Below are positions 44,772-56,300 of a stretch of DNA of 64,000 nt, piece after piece. The stretch lies in contig JAULBX010017303.1 of assembly GCA_032358255.1 (NCBI GenBank), positions 25,311 through 89,310 of the forward strand, read 5' to 3'. A program made the translations under genes and the position numbers. Numbering within the stretch: the first letter of the stretch is position 1; every line of letters starts with the position of its first letter. This stretch comes from Heterotrichella gracilis (lineage: Eukaryota; Sar; Xanthophyceae; Tribonematales; Xanthonemataceae). A model generated the notes under the pieces. It was given only the letters and a program-made list of their open reading frames with translations. It ran no database searches and was not told where the DNA came from.

Positions 44772-47700
44772 TCACAGCGCCTTGAAGTGCACCGGCAGGC
44801 CCTCCACCAGGCTGGGCATGGGGAAGTAGTTGAAGGCCTCGTCAGGGTTGTCCAGGGTCCAGCTGTAGCCCCGGCCCAGCTCGGCCAGCACAATCTGCAC
44901 ACGCCATCCCAAATAATTAGATACATACATTGGAGTATAGCATGAAAGGCTGACTGCTGACCTGCAATTTTGCTGGAATATAATAACATCCTTACATAAA
45001 TCCCCACAAATAATGCAAGATTAGCAGTCAACCCCTACACATGTGGGGCCGGTCTGACACTGCTTGTTTTGCTGAAAAAACGGGGCGGGAAGCGATAAGT
45101 ACATCAACGCGGTTTGTCCTTGCACAAGCTCGCTCATTATCAGGAGCAAAGGGAAGGGCAGTGCCTGGCTCCCCACCTTGACCTCCATCATTGCAAACTG
45201 GTAGCCCAGGCACATGCGCAGCCCACCCCCAAAGGGCAGCCATCCGCCCGCCTTGGCACCCTCAGGGGTCAGCCAGCGGTCTGGGTTGAAGTTTGCGGGG
45301 GACAGGGCGCCTGCCTCGCCCACCCAGCGCGGGTCGTTTTCGTGCACGTGCCACAGCTGCACCTGGATGGGGGTGCCCTGTGCAACGAGAGGGGTGTGCG
45401 TGTGATGTCAAAGTGGGGTTTGTGGTTGGGCGGGTAGAACGGCTATATTCACATGTGCAAGCAGCTAATCTCAACATATAACAGGTATAGTTGGACCACA
45501 TCCATGCCCGAGTGGTCAGTCCTCAGCCACCAATCCTCAACGTCTCTTGCCCACCCGCTAGTGCCCTTACAACAACATGCGTGCCCCCTGAAGGGTGCCT
45601 CCACCAACAGAGGCCACACGCCATGAAGGGTACAGGAAATGAGACATAGTTATCCCAGCAATTAAATCATATTAAATCATAAATAAATGATTTGTTATCT
45701 CATTACCCGTGACACCATGCATTCCCATGCATCACAGCCGGCTACCCACCTTGTCAACCCTGTATCCCCCCAGGCTGAACGTCTTGAGCGCCCTCCTGCT
45801 GATCTCCCTCACAATGGTGCGGTGGCGGAGCATCTCACGCACAAGGGCATCGGTGAAGGGCATGGCGCGCAGTGCAGCATCGGTGATCTCTGCGCCATGG
45901 GCGGCAACCACAGCCTGCGGGGGGAAAGGGAGGGGGTGGGAGAGGTGACATGTTCAGATTAGGGCCATGGACTGCAACCACATGCGGGAGTGGGCGTCAA
46001 CAGCTTCCAGCGTTTTTTTGGCACCTGTTTAGTGCAAGAAGGCGCTGTGAAGGCAATGGTCAGAATGGAAAGTCGCTTTATGTGTACATGACAATACTGC
46101 CATTATTGTATATATATGGCGCGGAAATGTTTGTTCACATTCCGGCATGCTATGGGGTGCCGAACAAAGCTGCCCGCTGCTTTCCTACTGATGCATCCTG
46201 CCGTCTACATTAGCCATGCACCCCATCGTCTCACCTGCTGCTCCTCCCTGAGCCTGTCCATGAGGTGCGGTTGTGCGGCCAGGGTGTGCGCCAGGCAGGT
46301 GAGGGTGGAGGAGGTGGTGTCGTGGCCCGCAAAGGCAAGGCCAAGGCACATGTCCTGGGGCGGAGGAGGAAGGGTGTTCAGGTGGGAGGGTGGGTGGGTG
46401 GGGAATGAGTACTTGGTTGCGTGCAACCAAGGAATGAGCATGCAGTGAGGTCCAAGAGCACGCCCCATTGTGAACATGTGAAATGTGAAACATAGTAGAA
46501 TGCCTGCACACACCCATGTGGACGCCATGCAGAGCAAGCAACACACCCACACTGCCACCAAACACCAAGAATTAAACCGCAGTTCTGCAGGCAAGCACAG
46601 GCCCCCACCCGCCTGCACATCCCACCCGCCAAGCTCCCCGCATTTCAGCCACAATGCAAAGCACCCTCCACAAACACATACGCCCCGGCCCCCCCTTCCC
46701 CCCACACCCATACACAAAACCCCTCAACCCACCTTGAGCACATCCATGGATGGCAGGTTGCCATCATCGTCCCGTTGCTCCATCGTGATCTCCATGGCGG
46801 TCTTGGTGCGGGAAGGGTCGGCGGTACTGGGAAGGAGGGGGTGCACATGGCATGATGAGCACGAGGTTGTATGCGGGTGGTATGCAGGAGTGCAATCGGA
46901 CAACAGGCCGCAGTTTTCTACATTGTAATATTGTCAAAGGTGTATGGCAGCCACATTCACTAGAATGCATGCGGTATGGAGAGTGGAAACACTCCATTCA
47001 ATTTGAGGCTTTATATACTGGAAAATACACTACTTATTCCTGTTTGGAACTCATGTATCCCTACAGGACATCCCTAGTAATGCATGGGCAGCGGCGCATG
47101 GCCACAGGCCGGTTGGCTCACCGCATCCCCTCCTGCAGCATCTTGATTCCCTCCTCCAGCTGGACCAGGATCTCCTCGCGGGCTTGGAGGGCACGGCGGA
47201 AGCCTGCAGGGCAGCAAGGGTGTAGGATTGCCAAGGGATGAAAGACTGCCTCAACAGCTCGTTGGGGTGCATACGTGCGCACACTGGCCCCAAAATCAAA
47301 TCTGTCCACGCGAAGCTAATGTAGCATGCAGGGAAGCATTAAAAATTGCAAACATCAGGCATGGTAAACATCAGGCAGCCTGTGCAGCCCAGCGTCAACC
47401 GTTCCCTATCCCAAAACAACCACACATTTGCAGTGTCTGACATGGCTCTACACCTATTTTCCTGATGAAAATAGGCGTAGGGCCATGTCAGACACTGCAA
47501 TGCAGACTGGCCCCATACCCCCTTGCGCCGATTCTTCTCCACCCACCCCACTCACCGCATCCCGGCAGGTTTATTGGCAGGCTGAACAGCCCCTCCAGCC
47601 AGGTAGTGAACAGGTCCTGCAGGGCCACCACGCGCTCCTCGCTGAGCCAGGGCTTGCGGAATCCGATGATCACCTCAAGGGCAATCTCAAAGGTCAGGCG

Positions 47701-49790
47701 CTTGATCTGGGGAGGGGGAGGGAATACGAGGGTGAGGAGGGGAGGGGAGGGGTGGGTGGGCCAGCAGAGAACTTGTGTCGCATGACAGGGTGATAGGCGT
47801 CAGAGAATTTGAGAGTAGTTGGGATTTGCCACTACCTTTGGCCTATTGAGCATCCAACAAGATCCCGCTGCGCTGTGTCAACTCTACTAGGAATGCACCG
47901 CATCAACCTGTATTGGAAGGTGCCTTGCTATGGCTAAGCGAAGGATTTTGCTCAAGGAAGGCACAAAGAATTTGAGAGTAGTTGGGATTTGCCACTACTT
48001 CTGGCCCAGTGAGCATCCAACAAGTTGCCGCCGTGCTGGTGCATCTATGCTGTGTAGAATCAATAGGAATGCACCGATTCACCCTGTGATAGAGGGTGGC
48101 CTTGCTAGCTATTGTCAGTTTGCACACGTTCGATACATAGTTCTTCATTAGCTCACTTTTAGGAAATTCGGCAGCTCAGCATCATGGCTGCCAACCCTAA
48201 ACCCAAATTCTAAACAGAAAACCCTAGGCTCGCTGTGCCCCCACCTGTGGCTGCAGCTGCAGGCTGCCAGTGCTTGCCCAGCTGGTGCAGTACTTGCGTG
48301 TGAGGGCCTGCAGGGCGGGCAGGTAGGACTGCAGCGCGCGAGGGCTGTAGGCTGCGGAGCTCACTTTCTTGAGCTTGTCATGGGGTCCAAACTCCAGGTT
48401 AACCATGGCGTTGGGGCCCAGCAGGGCGCGCACGGAAGGGGGCCAGGCGGCTGCAAAAATATGGAATACATATTACTTGATTATGGACCAAGCAGGAGGA
48501 GCTGAATAAATCACATGGAAGTCCTTCGGAAACAAGCAGATAAAGATAAGAAATGTATAGTTATCATGCAGCCTGTTTTTGGCACTGGAGCTGGCGAGGG
48601 GAGGCGGAACCCTCCTGTCCACTACATCCCCTACCATAGTTGGTTGATGGCCAACCGGGCTGCACAGGAAAGGTGGGGACAACGGGTGTGGCTCTTGCAG
48701 TTTGCAAAGAGCCTCCCACATATGCCAATAGCTTACGCTGGTATAATTGCTGTAGTGCACCACTGGCAAGATATTATGAGTGCCAGTACCCTGGGGATAA
48801 TGAAGCCAAAAAACGCCGACACACACATGGGACAAGAGGCCACTTGGTGATGTCAACACATACCTTCCACCAGGTCGTGCTCTGCCATGAGCAGCTTCCT
48901 CACGTTTTCAAAGCCACCCACGCACACAGTCCTCCTGCCCAGCAGCCTCGTGCTGTACACGTCCCCAAACTGCTCATGGCGCTTGTAGGCCAACCCCAGG
49001 TCTGCTGTCAAAAAGGCGATGGTGTCGTCCCCCACTATGGGTACCTGCAGTGAAGGCCCTGGGGGAGGCCTGAGTCTCCTGCACACAGAGGACAAGGTAC
49101 TGAGAATGATTGAACCCCATGGAGCAATGATTGGCTGGGGTTTGTAAGGGCACACTGATGCTTTGCTGCTGCAAAAGTATCTCAACTTTTGTTCTTTGAT
49201 TTGGGTTGGACAGTTTGAAATTCCTGGAGGATTCTGTGTTTCGTGCAGACAGAGTATGAGGACCTTCACAGGTGCATGGCTTGATTCTTGGTCAAGCAAG
49301 GGATGAGGCATGGAAGTGCAGGGGTTGGGACGCAGGAAAAGAGACCGCTGACACCCAGCCCAACTCCACTGTTGGGGTAAAAAGTATACAGCTTCAATAA
49401 GAAGGTTTTGCAGGATTCAATGTTGTTTTTGATAAGGCAGTTGCAAGCCACAGCCACTGCCACAGCCACAGCCACTGCCACAGCCACAGCCACACATTGC
49501 AAAGGGACATGCCGTGGGAATGCGATGGTGGCCTTCTTTCCGCAAATCGACCGTGCAACGGCTTCCGACATAGCTCGCCTTCCATACACTGTTTTTATAT
49601 GAACCCACCTCACATCTTTATCCACCTGTTCGCCTTGCCTTGCCATCCAGCTAGTCGAGAGGAATAGCACCAGCACAGCCACAGCTGCACCCAGCGTGAT
49701 ATGCAGCACGGAGTGCGCATCCGCTGGGTCCAACAGCGCGTGCAGGCTTTTGACGGAGCCCAACGTGGTACTGTTGGTCAAGGACGCCAT
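44772..49790 (-). CDS. Cytochrome P450, CYP26/CYP120-like (CYP85 clan)
   Basis: Ten exons chain in frame to 512 residues: 49790-49609, 49078-48864, 48450-48245, 47706-47556, 47203-47122, 46826-46733, 46354-46235, 45914-45750, 45377-45177, 44894-44772. A membrane anchor lies at about 29-48. Then come a Pro-rich hinge (RPPPGPS), the LLGRRTVCVGG/ENVRKLL strand-helix that is characteristic of CYP26/CYP120, the substrate-region motif LPINLPG, the oxygen-activation helix AGHDTT (319-324), ExxR (E377-R380), the PERF-equivalent FNPDRW, and the haem loop FGGGLRMCLG with Cys461. All catalytic signatures are intact, so it should be an active haem monooxygenase on the ER or an envelope membrane. Relatives oxidise retinoids, carotenoid products or sterol-like molecules; the substrate here is unknown. 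No pathway neighbours are seen. Confidence 0.93.
47430..47498. repeat. Near-perfect 32-bp inverted repeat in a P450 intron
   Basis: The arms 47430-47461 and 47467-47498 match at 30 of 32 positions around a 5-nt loop (CTGAT). The element lies in the intron between exons 4 and 5 of the P450 gene. It is a tight foldback, a candidate hairpin RNA or palindromic insertion. Confidence 0.9.
47811..48110. repeat. Diverged direct duplication in a P450 intron
   Basis: A segment starting GAATTTGAGAGTAGTTGGGA at about 47809 is repeated at about 47968 (offset near 159 bases), with shared downstream words GAGCATCCAACAAG and AGGAATGCACCG. The copies differ by several substitutions and small indels. Confidence 0.8.
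49440..49497. repeat. GCCACA / GCCACT hexamer microsatellite
   Basis: Alternating GCCACA and GCCACT hexamers run from about 49448 to 49494, within the first intron of the P450 gene. Confidence 0.9.
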
Positions 49791-50345
49791 GGTACTATGC
49801 AATAGTAGTGATACCCCCAGTGTCTTATCAGCATGCAAATAATTGATGATCTAGGGCGCAGAACGGCACTGGCCTGCAGGGCGCAATACCTGGATTCCCT
49901 CGGCGTAAAGATTCACCGTTCCCTTCTTCAGCAGCGGTGGCCTATTCTTGGTGGGGCATCAGCAAGTGCAAGTAGCATTCCCACTCCTGGGGGAAGTGGA
50001 GATATTCCGAGGTGGACATTGCACTCTCATTTGAGGATAGGGCTAAAATGCACCGCAGGTCAATTTCCCCATTGGGACCCTTCAATGCTGAACATTGCAA
50101 ACTCTCAGGCAGCCGAGTGGTTGCTTATGCCGCCATGACATTGCGATGTGTGAACAAACCCAAGTGGCAGACACGCTTTCTTTCCAAACGGACGAGCAGA
50201 AAGGACCCAAAAATACATTTTTAGAACACCCACTTGAAATCAGGGGCCCTGGCACCCTGCATGCATATCCACTGACCAATCACTTTCTCCACAGTGCCGG
50301 TTCCCCACGCCTTGACACACCACCAGCGCCCCCCTCTGCTGCACC
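49791..50345. promoter_or_regulatory. Divergent promoter region (P450 / histidyl-tRNA synthetase)
   Basis: This 555-base gap lies between opposing ATGs at 49790 and 50346. No coding exon is apparent and no specific element could be assigned. Confidence 0.45.
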
Positions 50346-53300
50346 ATGTCCCGGGCAGTCCACTTGGGTGGTGTGGGCGCCGCCACCACCCTCGAGGATG
50401 TGGTGAAGGTGGCGCTGGGCGCGCAGGTGGCTGTGGACGCCATCATCCCCGCCACCAAGCCAGATGCCAGCGCTGACCAGGTTGCACTGGTGTGCCCCGT
50501 GGACCGAGACAATCCCCCCCTCCCCCTCACGAAGCCCCAGACGCGGGCCGCCGTCTTCTCCAAAGCGGTCGCCCTAGCAGCCTGCAAGGGCAAAGTCAGG
50601 GGCTCACTGGTACACTATTTGGCCCAGATGCTCAACCACGACATCCCCCTGCAGCTACCTAACGCGCAGTCAGACGGGCCGGCGATGAACGCCATAGCGG
50701 CGGCGATCGTGGCGGGGCCGCCCTCCTCTGACGGGTTCCTGGACAAGGGGGTTGAGGTCCCGGGGCTGAGGGGGGATGAGATGGCGCCTGCCCACACTGG
50801 GCTGAGTGTGTCTGTGGGGTGTGCAGCGCTGGCGATGGAGGCAGCCAGGCAATTAATCGCAGCTGCCACGGGGGTTGCAGCCCTGTCCTTTGAGGCGACG
50901 CAGGCACAGGTAGGGGCTCCCTGTGAAAGCAACTCATCGTGATATTTACAATTCCCACCGCCGCTGTGCATCCACCCTTGCAACCACCCACAACCCTGAC
51001 TAAGGGTATTGCTGTAGGCCCCGCACCCTTCAGGGCACTCATGCCCACTTTCCGCAAGGTTCTTGCGGCTGCCCTCCAGAAAACCCTAACAAAAACCCTA
51101 AACCCTTACCACCCCAGGTCAAGGTGCTTGACGAGGAAGGGGGTGAGCAACAGTCAAAGAGCAGCGGGGAGGTTGTGGCTGCCCTGCAGGGCCTGGTTGA
51201 TGGGTCCAAGCAGGTCAACGGGCGCAAGGCAAAAGCGACAGTGCCGCTGGTGCAGGCGCTGCCGCAGGTGGGGATGGGGCTCTAGGGTCTAGGGTTCCAC
51301 TGGCGCAGGTGGTAAGAAACGCCTAGGGATTAGGGTTCCGCTGGCGCAGGCGCTGCGGCAGGGGAAGATTGAGCTATAGGGTGTAGGGTTTTCAATTATG
51401 CATGCGCTGCCTAAACTGCAACCAGTGCTCCTGGGTTTGGGTAGACCCTAAACCCTAAACCCTAAACTGGGCATTCCAGCAAAACAAGCATGTGGCAGCC
51501 AGGTTGACCTGTGGTCACACCACCTCACCCCCCCACCCCCCACCCGTGCAGGTTCACGGGCAGGTGCTGGATGCGCTTGCAGCGGTGCGCACCTGCGCCC
51601 GCACCCTCCTACTCAACCCCGCTGTTAACCCCCTGGCGCCCTCCCCAGTGTTCCCCAATGCGCTTCTCGCCCTGGGCCAATGCCTTGTGGCGGTGGGGGG
51701 TGCCAGCTTGAGGCGCGCGCAGGCGGTGGTGGCGGCTACGAGTGAGGTGGCGGGGGGCCCGGAGGGTGGGGAGGTGGCGGCGTGGTGTGCGGCGCTGCAG
51801 GTGGGTGGTGGGCGGGTGGAGTGGGCGGGTGGGGATGCTTATAGATGAGCATGGAGTGGGGGCAGGCTGGTGGGAGGTATTATCATGGGTGCATACCTGT
51901 AATACAATACCACACAATGCATGGAGGTATAGGCATGGCATGTGGTGCCTGCCACATGGCGCATTGTGCATGGTGCACGGTGAAGCGCGGGCAACTCAGA
52001 TGATTCATCCCGCATGACCCACCATGTCCATCCACACCCGTGCATCAATCCACCCCCCCACACACGAACACACACACCCCTCTCCACCCACCTCCACCCA
52101 CCCACACACACATAACTTGCAGGCCCAGATCACCAGCGCCACCGCTGCATTGGGCGTGTTGCGCGTGGCGGGTGCGCAGGCCGCTGGCCAGGTGGCGCTC
52201 AGCGACGAGGGGTACCCCTGCCTGCGGTGCTGCGCGGTGGTGGAGGAGTGTGTGGCGGGGGTGCGGGGGGTGCTGGCGCTGGAGGGGGTGGCGGCGCTGG
52301 TGGCACTCAGGCAGCAGGAGGTGGGTGTGGTGGTGGTGGTGGTGGCGGTGGTGGTGGCGGTGGTGGGGATGGTGCTTGTACCCAATAAAGTGGACGTTAC
52401 AACTACGCCTTCTGGGGCGCTTGCTGTTTCGTGCTTTGTAAGATGCATTTCAGGAATGCAGATACAAACAAACAAACAAACAAAAGGCATTCCCAGCCGT
52501 CATCGGCTTATTGCCCCTGAAGGGCACACATTTGCAGATATACTGGGGCAACAAGCTGTTCCATGCTGGCACTGACTACATTCTTTTTGCACAATACAGT
52601 ATGTGATGCATTTCACGGCACCTAGGTTCTCGGTGTGCCCATAGGTCAGGCCCTTGGTGTAAGGCCTTTCAGAGTCTCATTTTATATTCCATGAAAAGTT
52701 TTTTTAGGGTGTTGTGCTTGCCCCACAGGGTCCCGCACAGGCTGCATCCGACGCCCCCCCTGCTGAGGAGGAGCAAGGGAAGAAAAAGGATAAGAAGAAG
52801 GGGAAGTCGGCAGGTGTGGCCCTGGGCAGGGGGAGCGCGCTACTGAGGGGGTACCTGGAGGGGGCGGCGGTGGGGGGTGGGGTGGAGGATGTGGCGGCCA
52901 GGTAGGTGGGGGAGTGGGAGAGTCGGTGGGGTGGGGTGGGGTATTAGTTAGTTAGTTACATGCATTCCAGCAATACAGCCAGATTGCAGTCAGTCTTGCA
53001 CATGGGGTGGGGTATTCCATGATGCATATGGCAGTTGCATGTGGTAGTTGTGGGGTTGTGTGTGACAAGGATGCCAGCGGGCCACCCCACCAGTGGCATC
53101 AACATTTTGACCCACCGATAAATGCCACTCACATTCAAAACAGCTGGATCACTTATCTCATTGCTTGCAACGTTGTGGTACCACACCCTCCCCCCCTCCC
53201 ATATACGGGTGCCAGCGCAGCAGCAGGCAGCGCATGCGTGCTTTAATGCTTGCTTTGCCATGGTGGCCCGCGCTTTTCTCGCTCTCCTTAATTAAAAGAA

Positions 53301-56300
53301 ATGTATGTTCTAAATTATAATATCTTTTATTCCAACATTAATTTGCCCCATCCCGCAGGTTCCTGAGCCTGTCCCTGGATGCCAGCTCAGCAGCAGGCAG
53401 CGCGGTGGCATCCAGCCTGGCGGGTGTGGGCGCGGCACTCGACCCCATGGGTGCGCCCCTCAAGGCACAGCTAACAGGGCTGCAGGCGGTCATTGAGGCC
53501 AACCAGGTAAACCCTGCAGGGCATGGCGAGGGTGAGGAGTTACCATTGTGTATGCTTGTGCTTTGAAGTGGGATGTTATGGTGGAGTGCAATGATGGTTG
53601 AAATCCTGCACAATGGGTTGTGCAGAAGGTTGTGGCCAGTTGCTGAAGAAAGCGCACACACGCGCAAGCCCAAAGGGGCAGTAATTATTTGTAAAACATT
53701 TCGCGTAAATTGCCTCCCCCAGGCGCGCTTAAGCCCCAAGCAACCCAACGGAACTTTCATTTGACACTCAAATTCAATTGCATGTGTATACGACCACCAT
53801 GCACATCTCCCTACTGTGAATGTATTCCCAGTAAACCCACCCCCCTCCCCACCCCTCAGACGCGTCGCAAGCCCAAGCTCCCCAAAAACAAATAAAAGTC
53901 TGATCTAATACAAATACCCCCCCCAAAATCCCACCCCCCACCCCTCAGACGCGTCGCAAGCCCAAACTCCCCAAGGGCACCCGCGACTATTTGCCCGACC
54001 AGATGGCCATCCGCCAGGTGGCGTTCAACCGCATCACCGCTGTATTTGAGCGCCACGGGGCGGTGGCCATTGACACCCCCGTGTTTGAGCTGAGGGAGAC
54101 GCTGATGGGGAAATACGGGGAGGACAGCAAGCTGATCTATGACCTGGCGGACCAGGGGGGGGAGATACTGTCGCTCAGGTGGGGAAACACACCCCACAAT
54201 GAATTGTATGCATTGCTGCATGGGCCTTGCGTCCTCCATCATGCCACCCATGTTCTCGTACCACCTACTCCATGACTATTTTCTATCCCCGATAGAGGAA
54301 CCCCCTCACCTCTCTGTGCACCACCCATCACCACAGCACACACACTGCCGCCCAAAATCTGCACGACTTGTTCTATCTCTGCCAGGGGTACTATCCCACC
54401 ACCACAGCACACACACTGCCCCCCGCAATCCCTCACCCCAACCCCACACTCCCCAGGTATGACCTCATGGTGTGCGCCACGTGGTCATGCCTGGCCTGAG
54501 CAACTCCAAACGTGCCATCCTAAAACCCTAAACCCCAAACCCTACTATATTACGCCTGTACCCCTCTTCTTACACCACCACACAATTACACCACCACCAC
54601 CCAACCTCACAACCCCCTCACCCCACCCGCCACGCTCCCCAGGTACGACCTGACGGTCCCCTTTGCCCGCTACGTGGCCATCCACGGCCTGGGCAACATC
54701 AAGCGCTACCACGTGGCGCGCGTGTACCGGCGCGACCAGCCGCAGATGAACCGGGGGAGGTTCCGGGAGTTCTTCCAGTGCGACTTCGACATCGCGGGGA
54801 CCTACTCGCCCATGGTGCCCGACGCGGAGGTCATCAAGGTGAGACATTTGCATGACCCTGGGGAATTCGCACTAAGCAATATGTGAGGATTTATGTACTA
54901 AGCAAATTGTGAAGCATTGATGGGGACCTACTCGCCCATGGTGCCCGACGCGGAGGTCATCAAGGTGTGTGGAGGGGAAATCTGGCACATATGCATGTGT
55001 TATGAGGCCCTCGTGATGAGGGGCTCACGTGCAAATTTGAGACATCAGGAGGGGCATAAGAGGACTCTGATTTTCATTACAATAGCTCATCTTTCTTTTT
55101 GGTGCCATTCATTACACCCAACAAAGTGCGATTTTGACATCGCGGGGGCCTACTCGCCCATGGTACCCGATGTGGAGGCCATCAAGGTGTGTAAGGGGGG
55201 TGGAAGACTGGGGTTTAGAAATATGCATGCCTTTCACGGCCTTTCACCATAGTGGAGCACTTGATGTTTATGCATGCCATGCATAGGATGCACTTTAGAG
55301 ATAAGGAGCAAGACTACTTTTCAATCGATCACATAATCATCAGGCGGTAGGGTGTTGATCGTGATGGTAGTATGGTTCTCCCTCCTGCAACGTGCCAAAG
55401 GATGAATTGAAAAGTGTGATTTTTTCTGTCACCCTAACGCTGTGTGCCACCTGTGTCCTCTATCGCTATATCACTGTGTGCCATGATTTCCCGCAGGTTG
55501 TTGTTGAGATCCTGACCGACCTTGAGCTGGGTGAGTTTGAGATCAAGCTGAACCACAGGGGGCTGCTGGACGCAATACTGGACATTGCGGGGGTGCCGCC
55601 ACAGAAATTCAGGTGGGGCACAAATGCTTGGCTTTCAAGCATTTTCTGTTTTTTCTAAAATGTATTGAATGTAGTGGAGGTCGTGCGCTACTGTAGCGTG
55701 ATGGTGATCGTCGTATGTTACAAGCATATTGTCCCATTGGCAATTACAACTACAAGAAAGCTGATAGGACTCAGGGCGCTAGACGCATTACCCTGAAACC
55801 CTGAAACCGTCATGCAGGGCCATCTGCTCCTCCATCGACAAGCTAGACAAAGAGCCATGGGATAATGTGCGCGCGGAAGTAATCTTAAAACCCCATTACA
55901 AACCCGAAACCCTTCGCACCCGGCAGGGCCATGCCAGTCACGCCACAGGAATAACCCTGAAACCCCATTACAAAACCCTAAAACCCTTCCTATGCTGCAG
56001 GGCCATCTGCTCCTCCATTGACAAGCTAGACAAGGAGCCATGGGAGGTGGCGCGCTCAGAAACAACCCTAAGAGCCCATTACAAAACCGTAAAACCATTC
56101 CCTGCCGCAGGGCCATGCGCACAGAAGTAACCCGAAAACCCCATCACAAGAACCTAAAACCCTTCGCTCCCGCAGGGCAACGCGGACAAAATTAACCCTA
56201 AACCTCATTACAAAACCCAAAAAACGTCCCGTCTTGCAGGGCAATCTGCTCCTCCATCGACAAGCTAGACAAGGAGCCCTGGGAGGTGGTGCGGGCTGAG

